A stretch of 64,000 nt of DNA from Caulobacteraceae bacterium (GTDB lineage: Bacteria > Pseudomonadota > Alphaproteobacteria > Caulobacterales > Caulobacteraceae). The notes under the pieces were generated by a model. It searched no databases. It had not been told where the DNA came from and saw nothing but the letters and a program-made list of their open reading frames with translations. Where the stretch lies: the NCBI GenBank assembly GCA_030446805.1, contig JAUJMO010000002.1:215664-279663 (forward strand), given 5' to 3'. Both the position numbers and the translations under genes were made by a program. Numbering within the stretch: the stretch's first letter is position 1; each line of letters starts with the position of its first letter. This document shows, piece after piece, positions 24,741 to 32,939 of the stretch.

Positions 24741-26908
24741 GAAGCGCCTCCGTGGCCAGCGTGGGGGTCGGGCCGGGCCGGCGCGGTCCCGGAAGCCGCC
24801 GTCCCGTCCAGTCGGGCCACCACCACCTTTTGCATCATGCCGGACTCCATGTGGTAGAGCAGGTGGCAGTGGAAGGCCCACTCGCCCGCCTGATCGGCGG
24901 TGATCAGGACCGAATAGGTTTTGCCGGGCGCCACGCTCACCACGTTCTTGTCGGGAATGCGCTCGGCCGGTTGGCCGTTGTCCAGCTGCATGAACATCCC
25001 ATGCAGGTGCATGGGGTGGGCCATCATGGTCTCATTGACGAAGGTGAGCTTCACCCGTTCGCCGTAGCGCAGTTGGAAAGGCTCGGCTTCGCCGAACTTG
25101 GCCCCGTTCAGCGTCCAGATGTAGCGCTCCATGTTGCCGCTGAGGCGCACGATCAGCTCGCGCTCCGCGGGCCGGAGGTCCTGTTGCGGCGTCTGCGAGC
25201 GCAGGTCGGCGTAGCTCAAGACCTTGGAGCCGTAGGGCGCCCCCGAGGCCCAGCCGAACACCCGGCCGGAGCCGTCGAATTCGCCTTCGGGAGCAAGGGC
25301 GAACATGTCCATGCCGCCGTCTCCTCCCGCCGTGGAGCCGTGGTCCATCCCCGCCATGTCCACCGCCGTGCCCATGCCGTAGTCCACCTGCGGCAAGGCG
25401 GTGCGGCCTGCGGCCTGCTTGCGCACCGGTTGATCCGTTCCGGCGTGAGCGGAGCCGTGGTCCATGGCTGAATGATCCATGGTGGCGTGATCCGTCGCGG
25501 TGGGCTGAGTCGTCTGTGCGGGCGCGGGACCATGGCCCATTGCGGAATGGTCCACCGTGGACGGATCCGTCCCGCTTGCGCCCTCTTGCCCGGCCTGCAT
25601 GGGCGCGGAGCCATGACCCATGGCCGAATGATCCACGGCGGCGTGATCCGTCCCACTCGCCGGGGCCGGACCGTGGCCGGTGGCGGCGTGATCGAAGGGC
25701 TGGGCGGCTCCGGACGGCGCGTGACCCATTGCAGAGTGATCAACAGTCGCCTGAGCCGCAGGCGGGGCGCCGTGGCCCATGGCGGCGTGATCGACGCCGG
25801 CCGCCGCGGGCGCGGAGCCGTGATCCATGCCGGCGTGGCCGCCCATCCGGCTCATGTTGTGGCCCATCTCGGCCATGGTCAGGAGCGCGCGGGGGCGCAT
25901 CGCCGGCACGGGCGCCGCCATGCCTTCGCGCGGAGCGAGGGTGGCTCGCGCGTAGCCGGTGCGGTCGATCGACTCGGCGAACAGGGTGAAGGCCTGCTCG
26001 GTCTTGGGCTCCACGATGACGTCGTAGGTCTCGGAAACGGCGAAGCGGAACTCGTCCACAGGGACCGGCTCGACCGGGCGGCCGTCGGCGGCCACGACCG
26101 TCATCTTCAGCCCCGGGATGCGTACGTCGAAATAGGTCATGGCCGCGGCGTTGATGAACCGCAGCTTCACCCGCTCGCCCGGCCGGAACAGGAAGGTCTC
26201 GTTCTTGGCGGCCGGCTTGCCGTTGACCAGGAAGTGGTAGTTCGCCACGTCCGCGATGTCGGTGGGGTCCATGCGCATGCGGCCCCAGGCCTTGCGGTCC
26301 CGCCAGGCGGCGCGAAGCCCGAACTTGCGCGCGTCGCGGAAGAAGTCGGGCAGGGTGCGCTTTTCGTAGTTGTAGAAGCCGGGGTCGACCTTGAGGTTTT
26401 CGATGATCTCCTCGGGGTCCTCCTCCGTGAAGTCGGACAGGAGCACAGTGTACTCCCGATCCGCCTGCACGGCTGGCGCGGTCGCGGGCTCGATGATCAG
26501 CGGCCCGTAGTGGCCGGACTGCTCCTGGGTGGCCGAGTGCGCGTGGTACCAGTAGGTCCCGCTCTGCTGGATCGGGAAGCGGTAGGTATAGGTTTCGCCT
26601 GGCTTGATGCCCGGAAAGCCGTTGAAGCCCGGCACCCCGTCCTGCTCCGGCGGCAGGATCAAGCCGTGCCAATGCACGGAGGTGTTCTCCTTCAGGCGAT
26701 TGGTCACGCGGACGACGACCTGCTCGCCCTCCTTGAAGCGCAGCGCCGGGCCGGGGATGGTCCCATTGACGGTGATCTTCTTCAAAGGCTTGCCGGTGAT
26801 GTTGACCACCTGCTCGTCGATCACGAGCAGGTACTCGCCCGCCCAAGCCAGAGCGGGCACGGTGGTCAGAGCCGTCGCGGCGGCCAGCACGAGGCTTAAA
26901 GGTCGCAT
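24737..26908 (-). CDS. copA: Copper resistance multicopper oxidase CopA
   Basis: A 723-residue periplasmic multicopper oxidase of the CopA/PcoA family, which oxidises Cu(I). Signal is MRPLSLVLAAATALTTVPALA. Copper ligands are visible in all four motifs: HWHG (79-82), HAHS (122-125), HPMHLHG (631-637) and HCHLLYHMESGMM (from 680). Between the second and third cupredoxin domains is a very long Met/His/Asp-rich insertion (about 349-535) of DHxxMxHG-type repeats, larger than the few repeats typical of CopA. It heads the copA-copB unit, divergent from the NTF2-copC-copD side. The copper role is well supported. Confidence 0.95.
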   Translation of the reverse strand: MRPLSLVLAAATALTTVPALAWAGEYLLVIDEQVVNITGKPLKKITVNGTIPGPALRFKEGEQVVVRVTNRLKENTSVHWHGLILPPEQDGVPGFNGFPGIKPGETYTYRFPIQQSGTYWYHAHSATQEQSGHYGPLIIEPATAPAVQADREYTVLLSDFTEEDPEEIIENLKVDPGFYNYEKRTLPDFFRDARKFGLRAAWRDRKAWGRMRMDPTDIADVANYHFLVNGKPAAKNETFLFRPGERVKLRFINAAAMTYFDVRIPGLKMTVVAADGRPVEPVPVDEFRFAVSETYDVIVEPKTEQAFTLFAESIDRTGYARATLAPREGMAAPVPAMRPRALLTMAEMGHNMSRMGGHAGMDHGSAPAAAGVDHAAMGHGAPPAAQATVDHSAMGHAPSGAAQPFDHAATGHGPAPASGTDHAAVDHSAMGHGSAPMQAGQEGASGTDPSTVDHSAMGHGPAPAQTTQPTATDHATMDHSAMDHGSAHAGTDQPVRKQAAGRTALPQVDYGMGTAVDMAGMDHGSTAGGDGGMDMFALAPEGEFDGSGRVFGWASGAPYGSKVLSYADLRSQTPQQDLRPAERELIVRLSGNMERYIWTLNGAKFGEAEPFQLRYGERVKLTFVNETMMAHPMHLHGMFMQLDNGQPAERIPDKNVVSVAPGKTYSVLITADQAGEWAFHCHLLYHMESGMMQKVVVARLDGTAASGTAPARPDPHAGHGGAS
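25304..25864 (-). repeat. Region of degenerate DHxxMxHG repeats inside copA
   Basis: Codons for residues 349-535 of CopA encode about eight or nine imperfect copies of a VDHSAMGHGxAPA-like unit, spaced irregularly. At DNA level the units share GATCAT/GGCCATGGCCCATGG-like words, so copy number could change by slippage or recombination. The Met and His side chains would bind Cu(I) and Cu(II). Confidence 0.85.
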
Positions 26909-27004
26909 AAGGTGTCCTGTCGTCTAGGCGGACGGGAGATGGGGTTTCCGACCGCGGGAGGGTAAGAGCAGGGTTCGGAAGGGACGACGCGCCGCAGCCA
27001 TTTT

Positions 27005-27038
27005 CCTCATAAGGGTTCCGCTTCAGCCTATAAGAGGT
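27005..27038. promoter_or_regulatory. Direct repeats CCTCATAAGGGT / CCTATAAGAGGT, candidate copper operator
   Basis: Two near-identical 12-bp elements start 22 bp apart (two helical turns) in the space between copA and the divergent NTF2-like gene. The second copy also contains TATAAG, which could serve as part of a -10 region. The placement suits a regulator of both divergent units. No CopR, CueR or CsoR-type gene is adjacent, so the binding protein is unknown. Confidence 0.35.
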
Positions 27039-27073
27039 CTGATGTGGGTTTAGACGAAGAAGCGGAGGCTTTC

Positions 27074-27568
27074 ATGCACCTTCGGGCAATCTCGGCGGCG
27101 TTGGTCCTGGCCTGCGCCTGGGCTCCGGCCGCGGCTCACGAGCCGGCGAAGCCCGCCGCTCCGTCGCCAGCCGCTTTGACGGGCGAAGCGGCGCAGGCGG
27201 CGCGCGTGGTCGACGGCTTTCACCAGGCCTTGGGCCGCGGCGACACGGCCGCCGCCTTGTCGGCTCTCGCCGAAGACGCCCTGATCTTCGAGTCCGGCGG
27301 CGTGGAGCGGGGCAGGGCCGAGTACGCCTCGCATCATCTGGCGGCCGACGCCGCCTTCGCCCAGGCCGTTCCGAGTACTCGGGTGAGACGGACTGGGCGG
27401 GTCGAGGGTGACCTGGCCTGGATCGCGAGCGAAGGACGCACGGCCGGGACGTGGAAGGGCAGGGCCTTGAACCGCGTCACCACGGAAACCGTGCTGCTGC
27501 GTCGTCGCGGCGCCGGTTGGGTCATCGTTCATATCCACTGGTCTAGTGGAGCCTCTCCGGAGGGATGA
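27074..27568 (+). CDS. Periplasmic SnoaL/NTF2-like (DUF4440-type) protein
   Basis: A 164-residue exported protein: signal MHLRAISAALVLACAWAPAAAH, then a single NTF2-like fold (VVDGFHQALGRGDTAAALSALAEDALIFESGGVERGRAEY; TTETVLLRRRGAGWVIVHIHWSS). The GGAGG ribosome-binding site eight bases upstream selects this ATG. Proteins of this type occur in copper clusters of alphaproteobacteria with unknown function. It is first in a unit with copC, copD and a DUF411 gene, and is divergent from copA. The mature protein begins HEP, a possible N-terminal metal-binding His. Confidence 0.78.
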   Translation: MHLRAISAALVLACAWAPAAAHEPAKPAAPSPAALTGEAAQAARVVDGFHQALGRGDTAAALSALAEDALIFESGGVERGRAEYASHHLAADAAFAQAVPSTRVRRTGRVEGDLAWIASEGRTAGTWKGRALNRVTTETVLLRRRGAGWVIVHIHWSSGASPEG

Positions 27569-27635
27569 GCCCCGCGGCCGCCCTTCCTTTTCCAGCCGCC
27601 GTAGATGGACCGCGTCGCGGTCAGGAGTCGACCTC

Positions 27636-28001
27636 ATGAAAGCTCTCGTCTTCGCCGCCGCGCTTGGCGCCGCCGCTGCGACCGGCGTGGCCGCCGAAGC
27701 GCACGCCGTTCTGCGATCGGGCGATCCTGCGCCGGCCGCCGTGGTCAAGACCGCGCCCAAGACGCTGCGCCTGCAGTTCAACGAAGCCGTCATCCCCAAG
27801 TTCACCCGCCTGACGGTCGCAGGCCCGGACGGACGTCCGCTGCACGCCGGTCCCGTGTCCGTCGACCGGAAGAACAAGACGGTCGTGACCGCGCCCCTGC
27901 ATGGGGCCGGAGCGCCCGGCGTCTACAAGGTTCAATGGACCGCCGCCACGGGCGACATGCACAAGATGACGGGCGCCTACACCTTCACCGTTCGTCCGTG
28001 A
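27636..28001 (+). CDS. copC: Copper-binding periplasmic protein CopC
   Basis: A 121-residue CopC: signal MKALVFAAALGAAAATGVAAEA, then a mature start beginning HAVLRSGDPAPA. The N-terminal His is the classical Cu(II) ligand. The rest follows the family (LRLQFNEAVIPKFTRLTVAGPDG; GVYKVQWTAATGDMHKMTGAYTFTV), with a second His in DMHKMTG. It shuttles copper to CopD or CopA. A CAGGAG ribosome-binding site supports this start. Its stop overlaps the copD GTG as GTGA. Confidence 0.92.
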   Translation: MKALVFAAALGAAAATGVAAEAHAVLRSGDPAPAAVVKTAPKTLRLQFNEAVIPKFTRLTVAGPDGRPLHAGPVSVDRKNKTVVTAPLHGAGAPGVYKVQWTAATGDMHKMTGAYTFTVRP

Positions 28002-28951
28002 TCCTGGCCGGCCTGGTCGCCGCGCGCTTCGCCCACTACACGGCCCTGGCCGTGCTCTTCGGGGCGGCGACCTTCCTGCTTTTCGCAACTCCGCAAGGCC
28101 CGGAGGACCCGGCGGATCAGGGCCAGGGCCTGGTTCGCTCACTGCGGGGCAGCCTGCTCTGGAGCAGCCTGGCCGCGCTCGCGACGGCGATCCTCCTGCT
28201 CGCGTTCACTGCGGCGAACATGGCGGGCGCGCTCAGCGGGATGGTCGACCTCCCGACCTTGCAGACCATTCTGATCGACACCGATTTCGGGCGCGTTTGG
28301 TTGTTTCGACTGGTCGCGGCCGCCCTTCTGGTCGGCTGGTTTGCGGCGAGGCGAAGGACGCAGGGGCTTCGGGGAAGCGACTGGGTCGTGCTGCTTCTGG
28401 CTGCGGCCGTGCTCACCACCCTGGCGCTCACGGGCCACGCGCAGATCCGCACCGGGATCGCGGGACTGGTGCACCGGATATCGGACGCTGGACATCTGGC
28501 GGCCGCGGCGGTGTGGCTGGGCGCCTTGCCGCCTTTTCTCTTTCTGCTGAGCACCTCGCCATCGGGGCCTGAGGCGCTTCGCGCCGGTCGGCTGCTTCAA
28601 CGCTTCCACCTGGTCGGCCTCCTGGCCGTTGCGGCCCTGATCGCGACAGGCCTGGTGAACAGCTGGTTCCTGGTGGGGGATGTTCGCGCGCTGCTCACCA
28701 CCGCTTACGGCCGCCTGCTGCTGGTCAAGCTGGCCCTGTTCGCCGCCATGGTCGGGCTGGCCGCCGACAACCGCCTGCGGCTCGTCCCGAGGCTGCAGGC
28801 CGCTCTGGATCAGGGGCTTCCGCCCCAAGTCTGGCTGGTCCGTCTGCGCGCGCATGTCCGTTGGGAGTTCCAACTCGGCTTGGGCGTTCTCCTGGCCGTG
28901 AGCGTGCTGGGCGTCCTGGCGCCGGCCATCGACGCCGCCGGAGGGCTCTGA
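27998..28951 (+). CDS. copD: Inner-membrane copper resistance protein CopD
   Basis: A 317-residue polytopic protein with about eight membrane helices, typical of CopD/YebZ. It has the conserved TGHAQIRTGIAGLVHRISDAGHLAAAAVWLGALPPF, with His residues thought to bind copper, and VNSWFLVGDVRALLTTAYGRLLLVKLALFAAMVGLAADNR. The GTG start is fixed by the 4-bp overlap with copC and gives the usual N-terminus (VILAGLVAARFAHYTALAVLFGA). It probably moves copper across the inner membrane. Confidence 0.9.
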   Translation: MILAGLVAARFAHYTALAVLFGAATFLLFATPQGPEDPADQGQGLVRSLRGSLLWSSLAALATAILLLAFTAANMAGALSGMVDLPTLQTILIDTDFGRVWLFRLVAAALLVGWFAARRRTQGLRGSDWVVLLLAAAVLTTLALTGHAQIRTGIAGLVHRISDAGHLAAAAVWLGALPPFLFLLSTSPSGPEALRAGRLLQRFHLVGLLAVAALIATGLVNSWFLVGDVRALLTTAYGRLLLVKLALFAAMVGLAADNRLRLVPRLQAALDQGLPPQVWLVRLRAHVRWEFQLGLGVLLAVSVLGVLAPAIDAAGGL

Positions 28952-29006
28952 CCTTTCCGCCCGTCCCCGCCCGTCCCATCTCTCCACCGGAGGAGCTACG
29001 CCCGCG

Positions 29007-29465
29007 ATGACCACACTTCGTCCTAGCCGCCGCGCTCTTCTGCTTGCGGCGCCCGCCTTTCTCGCCACCGGCTGCGCCCGCGCCGAAGCGCGCGCGCTCA
29101 CCGTCTATAAGACGCCCTGGTGCGGCTGCTGCTCCGGCTGGGTCACCCACATGCGCCGCGCCGGCTTCAACGCCACCGTCGTCGAACTGGAGGATCTCGC
29201 GCCGATCCGCGCCAAGTACGGGATCCGTTCCGAGCAGGCCTCCTGCCACACCGGCGTCTCGGGAGGCTATGCGCTGGAAGGCCATGTGCCGCCCGCCGAT
29301 GTTCTGCGTCTGTTGCGGGAGCGGCCAAAGGCCAAGGCGCTGCTCGTGCCCGGCATGCCGATGGGCTCGCCCGGTATGGAGAACCCCCAGGGACAACGGG
29401 AGCCCTTTGAGGTGCTGCTGCTGCTGCCGGACGGTTCCACCCGGGTGTTCGCCCGTCACGCCTGA
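29007..29465 (+). CDS. DUF411 metal-binding lipoprotein-like protein
   Basis: A 152-residue DUF411 protein. Its leader MTTLRPSRRALLLAAPAFLATGC has both a twin-arginine-like RR and a lipobox-like ATGC. The core VYKTPWCGCCSGWVTHMRRAGF contains the diagnostic CGCC, and ASCHTGVSGGYALEGHVPPADVLRLL supplies the conserved CH and GHVP. Members (named CopG in some copper clusters) are periplasmic, thioredoxin-like and copper-binding. It ends the NTF2-copC-copD unit about 55 bp after copD. The copper link follows from family and location. Confidence 0.88.
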   Translation: MTTLRPSRRALLLAAPAFLATGCARAEARALTVYKTPWCGCCSGWVTHMRRAGFNATVVELEDLAPIRAKYGIRSEQASCHTGVSGGYALEGHVPPADVLRLLRERPKAKALLVPGMPMGSPGMENPQGQREPFEVLLLLPDGSTRVFARHA

Positions 29466-29542
29466 GCAGCTTGCGTCGGAGCTCCGTCCAGGCGATCCGG
29501 CCGTCGTTGGGGATCAGGACCGCTGTGGAGCGCCGCCCTTCC

Positions 29543-30733
29543 CTATGGCCGCGGGGTGAGCGGCTGGCTCGCAGCGACGAGCCTTCCAAACAGGCCCTGC
29601 TTTTCCTCCTCCGGACCGGCCGCGAAGTAGAGGGCGTCCGCGGCGCCCAGGCTCGCGCCATTGCCGAACTGCAGGCCCCAAAGCCCGTCAATGACGATCG
29701 GCTTCCCTGCAGGGTCCCGGAGATAGTCGACAGCGGTCCGGGTGGTCGGATCGAAGGCGATGATCGTGCCGTCGCCGAAGTTGCCGACCAGGAGCATGCC
29801 GCCGTAGGCGCCGAAATCTTCCGGAGCGAACGCCAAGCCCCAAGGAGCGTTGAGGAGGCCGCGGTCGCGCCAGATCGCCACCAACCCCCCATCCTCATCG
29901 AACTCGGCCAGTCGCCCGAGCCCGCGGCCGGATGCCTCCTCTCCCGCGTGGAAGCGCGTCCTGTCCTCCGGGCTGGGCTGCGTCTTGGCGTAGGTCACGA
30001 ACACGCGACCGCCGGGCCCCACCTGCTGAACGTTGAAGGGCGCGTAGTCGCCGGGCCTGGGAGCTCCTCTGGCGAACGGGTTCGTGAACGCGCGGCCGCT
30101 CGGGAGCTGTTGGAAGTCGGGGCCGAACACCCGCAGCTGCGGCGCCGCGCCGAAATCGGCCGCATAGAGGCGGTGTCCGCTCGCGCTGATCCCTAAACCG
30201 AAGAACTGCGCGCCTTCGCCCGAGAGATCCACCTTGAGGTCGGCGCGCCGCGGCCAGTCGAAGCCGCCTTCAGCCCGCTTGCGCTCGGTCCAGGCGGAGA
30301 GCGTGCCCGTATCCGTAGCGAAGACGAATTTCGCCGGTCCAGTGATCGCTCCGGACGGATGGGCTTGGGTGATCACGAAGCCCGGCCCGTTGTTGAACAC
30401 CACGCCGGTCGGCGTTCCCTGGCCGCCGGCGGGACCGGGCACCGCGACGAGCTTCAATTCATCCTGAAACAGCGGCTTGCCGGCGACGTCGCCCACATAC
30501 TCGACCGACTCTCCGGAGCCCTGGCCCGTGACCCAGAAATGGCCGCCGAAGCCAGCGGGGCGAATGGCGATGCCCCAGGCGTTCGCGAGCGCAGGGTCGA
30601 CGATGGGGGCGCCCAAGCGGGCTTCGGTGGCCGCGAGGTTCGTCTGCACATAGGCCGGGCGAGGGCCGCCGGGCAGGCTGGCGCAGCCGGCGGAGGCGGC
30701 AAGCACAAGCGCGAGCGTGATGGGGCGGAGCAT
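29543..30733 (-). CDS. TIGR03118-like beta-propeller lipoprotein
   Basis: A 396-residue protein with a lipoprotein signal (MLRPITLALVLAASAGC). The sequence then follows the TIGR03118 pattern: VQTNLAATEARLGAPIVDPALANAWGIA, GHFWVTGQGSGES, GVVFNNG, LYAADFGAAPQLRVFG, LLNAPWGLAFAPEDFG, MLLVGNFGDGTIIAFDP and IDGLWGLQFGNGASLGAADALYFAAGP. These look like six or so propeller blades. The family has no assigned biochemical role. It is divergent from the receptor operon, and a Fur-box-like palindrome lies in the shared space. It converges on the DUF411 gene. Confidence 0.85.
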   Translation of the reverse strand: MLRPITLALVLAASAGCASLPGGPRPAYVQTNLAATEARLGAPIVDPALANAWGIAIRPAGFGGHFWVTGQGSGESVEYVGDVAGKPLFQDELKLVAVPGPAGGQGTPTGVVFNNGPGFVITQAHPSGAITGPAKFVFATDTGTLSAWTERKRAEGGFDWPRRADLKVDLSGEGAQFFGLGISASGHRLYAADFGAAPQLRVFGPDFQQLPSGRAFTNPFARGAPRPGDYAPFNVQQVGPGGRVFVTYAKTQPSPEDRTRFHAGEEASGRGLGRLAEFDEDGGLVAIWRDRGLLNAPWGLAFAPEDFGAYGGMLLVGNFGDGTIIAFDPTTRTAVDYLRDPAGKPIVIDGLWGLQFGNGASLGAADALYFAAGPEEEKQGLFGRLVAASQPLTPRP

Positions 30734-30762
30734 CGGACCTCCATTGAGCGGCGCCCGCTGTT

Positions 30763-30781
30763 ATTGCGAATAGTTCGCAAT
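30763..30781. promoter_or_regulatory. Fur-box-like palindrome ATTGCGAA-TAG-TTCGCAAT
   Basis: A perfect 8-bp inverted repeat around TAG. It also reads as TGCGAAT-A-GTTCGCA, one base off the 7-1-7 layout of Fur sites. It lies between the divergent propeller and receptor genes. Iron regulation of a TonB receptor unit is expected, so a Fur or Fur-like site is the best reading. Confidence 0.6.
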
Positions 30782-30824
30782 GGCAATTGCGGCGGCGCGG
30801 AGGACTCGGTAGGAGCCCTTGCAG

Positions 30825-30841
30825 TTGAGAAGCATTTGCAA
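30825..30841. promoter_or_regulatory. Second Fur-box-like site TTGAGAAGCATTTGCAA
   Basis: This 17-bp element fits the Fur 7-1-7 pattern (TGAGAAG-C-ATTTGCA) and ends nine bases before the receptor start codon. It sits within a larger inverted repeat CCTTGCA-N13-TGCAAGG. Binding here would block transcription or translation initiation. It forms a pair with the upstream palindrome 44 bp away (start to start about 62 bp). Confidence 0.5.
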
Positions 30842-30849
30842 GGCTGGGC

Positions 30850-32939
30850 ATGAAGGGGCGGCTTTCCGGGGCGAGCTTGTTGGGGTTGGCGGCGCTCGCT
30901 GGGCCGGCTTGGGCGCAGAGCGTGGGAACGCCAGCCGATGACCAGCCCACCGAACTGGAGGAGGTGGTCGTCACCGCCGAACCGCGCGACAGGTTCGCCT
31001 ATGACGCCGTGCAGGCGGGCGCCTTCAGGAACGCGCGCGTGCTGGACACACCGCTGACGGTCAATGTGGTTCCCCGCGCGGTGCTGGACGCCCAAGCGGC
31101 GGAAGGTTTGTACGACGCCTTGCGCAACACGGCCGGCGTCACCCGCTCCCAGCTCAGCGGCGGCACCTACGACAACATCGCCATCCGCGGCGTTCTGGTG
31201 GAGAACCGGGGGAACTACCGCCTGAACGGCTCGCTGCCGGTGATCAACCTCTCGAGCAGCCGCTCGAAAACAAGGCGCGGATCGAGGTGCTGAAGGGCGC
31301 CTCGGGCCTCTACTACGGGTTCGTTCCGCCCTCCGGCGTGATCAACATGACGACCAAGCGACCGGGCGCTCCGGTTGCGGAGCTCACCTTGCGGGGCGAC
31401 GAGCACGGGACCGCAGTGGCCTCCGTCGACCTCGGCCGGCGCTTTGGGACGCGGTTCGGGGCGCGAGTGAACCTGGCGGCGGGGCGGATCCGCACGGGCG
31501 TTGAGAACGTCGAGGGCGAGCGTTACCTCGCAGCAGGAGCTTTCGACTGGGATGCGACGGACCGGCTCAGTCTTCGCGCCGACGTTGAGCTGATCGCCAA
31601 GGACATCGCCGAGCCGGCCGCCATCGCGCTTCTGCCGGCGGTGAATGGGGTCGTCGTCTTGCCGGAGATTCCCGATCCCTCGCGTAACCTGGCGGGCGGC
31701 TGGCAACGCTACGACGCCAACGCCGACAACATCCTCCTGAGAGTCGATTACCGTTTCTCACCGGCCTGGGCGACCAGCCTGGAGGTCGGCCGTGCACGCA
31801 CCTTCCGTGAGCGGGTCTTCTCGCAATTCGAGAACTACGATCTCGGCACAGGGGAGGGGACGCTGCGTCTCTTCCTCAATCCGGGCCAGGAATTCGTCAA
31901 TGAGAACGTCAGGAGCGAGATCTCCGGCGTTTTCACGATCGGGCCGGTCCGCCACGAGCTTACGGTGGGCGCCACGCGCAACGAGCGGTATCAGAGCGGC
32001 CGGGGCAGCCAGATCGTCCGCGTGGAGCAGAACCTTTATCGGCCACGGTCCGTCGCCGAGCGCACCATCACCGCGACGATCCCGCTGAACCCCTCGGAGA
32101 TCACCGACGCCGGAGTCTACGTCTTCGACCGGATACGGTGGGGCGAGACGCTGCAGCTGATCGCAGGCCTGCGCTGGTCCGACTATGAGAGCGTCGCTCG
32201 GGTCACCCGCTACACGGCCGAGGATACAAGTCCGACGGTCTCGGTGATCTACAGGCCCATCCCGAACGTCAGTCTTTACGCCACTTATCTGAAGGCGCTC
32301 GAGGAGGGCGGGACGGCGCCGGCCAACACGCTCAACGCCTTCGAGGTGCTGCCGCCGGCGGTTTCGGACCAGCAGGAGGTCGGGGCCAAGGCCGAGCTGT
32401 TCGAGCGGCTCACCGCTTCTCTGGCCTACTTCGAGATCACCCGACCTTCCGCCATACGCAACACCGAGAACCGCTTCGTTCTGGACGGCGAGGTGGACTA
32501 CAGCGGCGTCGAGTTCTTCGCCTCGGGCGAGCTCACACCGGCGGTCTCGGTCGTGGCCTCCGCTCTCTGGCTGGAGGCCTCGCAGGAGCGTGCGGCCGAC
32601 CCGCGACTGATCGGCAAGCGCCCGGAGAACACGCCGGAGTGGACCGGCAGCCTGTTCGGCGAGTGGCGTCCGGCCCCCGTGCAGGGGCTCGGGCTGAGCG
32701 CGGGGCTGTTCTACGTGGGCGAGCGCGCGGTGAACCCGCTGAATCAAGCCTTTGTCGAAGGCTATACGACCGCCCTCCTGGGAGCCCGCTACACGCGCGA
32801 GCTCGGCGGACGCGATGTGACCTTCCAGGCCAACGTCGAGAACGCGACCGACGAGGCCTACTGGAATACGGCGGGCAACAATCTCCTTGGTGTCGGCCAG
32901 CCGCGGACCGTCAAATTCGAAGTCAGGGCAGCCCTATGA
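30850..32939 (+). pseudogene. TonB-dependent siderophore-type receptor, split by a -1 frameshift
   Basis: Two adjacent frames make one receptor. The first (148 codons) has the signal MKGRLSGASLLGLAALAGPAWAQ, TonB box EEVVVTA and most of the plug, up to NGSLPVINL. It then goes out of frame. The second frame carries the rest, beginning LENKARIEVLKGASGLYYGF and ending in a full beta-barrel with a C-terminal aromatic region. A single missing base near 31249-31253 (expected CTC-ATC-GAG, present CTCTCGAG) explains the break. Everything else is intact, so this is a recent mutation, a sequencing error or a phase-variable switch, although no homopolymer is present. The stop overlaps the next receptor's start (ATGA). 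Confidence 0.85.
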
